From NCBI RefSeq assembly GCF_030272615.1, contig NC_081414.1, forward strand, positions 236,468,733-236,532,732: a DNA stretch of 64,000 bases, given 5' to 3'. The translations under genes and the position numbers were made by a program. This document shows positions 63,932 to 64,000 of the stretch, one piece after another (the stretch's first letter is position 1; every line of letters begins with the position of its first letter). The notes beneath the pieces are model-generated. The model had not been told where the DNA came from. It saw nothing but the letters and a program-made list of their open reading frames with translations, and made no database searches. This stretch comes from Cryptomeria japonica. Its lineage: Eukaryota; Streptophyta; Pinopsida; Cupressales; Cupressaceae.

Positions 63932-64000
63932 TCATGCCTTGAGGATGGTCCTAGGCACAGTCACGTCTTCAATGCTGAAACCACAGGGCAAGCAAACACA
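63932..64000 (+). CDS. Possible next exon, cut by window edge
   Basis: It is preceded by TACCTTCCTAG (acceptor, ends 63931). Phase 0 is open to the edge (SCLEDGPRHSHVFNAETTGQ, then ANT). It is in phase with the exon candidate at 63514-63613. A second frame is open too, so the translation is uncertain. Confidence 0.28.

Overview
The window is plant nuclear DNA from a repeat-rich, probably large genome. The evidence is nested LTR retrotransposons (Ty3/gypsy and Ty1/copia), L1-type LINEs with DUF4283-like ORF1s, a tRNA-derived SINE, hAT-like MITEs, and short exons of a plant-type nuclear gene separated by introns. A gymnosperm is my best guess from the style of the repeats, but no marker here proves it. 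No rRNA or tRNA gene, CRISPR array or bacterial sequence was seen.

Layout. 1-8616: minus-strand Ty3/gypsy material. A gag reading frame (start 2167) runs off the left edge behind a leader with two large stem-loops, a primer-binding site and an LTR (3346-4535). A second leader/LTR unit (LTR 7474-8616) is interrupted by a plus-strand insertion carrying (AT)n. 8625-11557: a decayed minus-strand copia element split by a solo LTR (9791-10949). 11562-15630: a decayed plus-strand copia element split by a SINE (14951-15194). 15631-24309: mostly unrecognised AT-rich DNA, with a promoter/first-exon candidate near 18.26-18.58 kb, a 157-bp duplication and a 60-bp-arm foldback. 24310-31338: a minus-strand chromovirus-like gypsy element with both LTRs, lacking the middle of the element and the chromodomain core. 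It has been invaded by another LTR-like sequence, and its 5' LTR is split by a 675-bp solo LTR with a CTTAA target duplication. 34482-37402: two hAT-like MITEs flanking the first three coding exons of the GINS subunit PSF3 (35592-35981). 41222-47887: the most unusual object, a 6,666-bp unit with TG...CA ends and a GAAAC duplication. It carries an array of 15 short palindromes, a spliced leader, and a roughly 1,200-codon reading frame (two overlapping ORFs, 43141-46774) of unknown function, upstream of a TATA box. 48140-62200: a minus-strand L1-type LINE split by a 7.1-kb LTR-type insertion (about 49739-56874) full of palindromes and tandem repeats, and by an opposite-strand LINE 3' end (about 60489-61613). 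63514-64000: two possible exons of an unidentified plus-strand gene.

Host-gene content is small: PSF3 exons 1-3, one possible promoter/5'UTR exon and two possible exons at the right edge. Almost everything else is mobile DNA, and most of it is broken. The giant LTR-like unit is the best candidate for something undescribed. Its first 50 bases fold into two stem-loops. The LTR inserted in the LINE (starting at 56874 on the minus strand) has stem-loops in the same places, but with different, compensating stem sequences.
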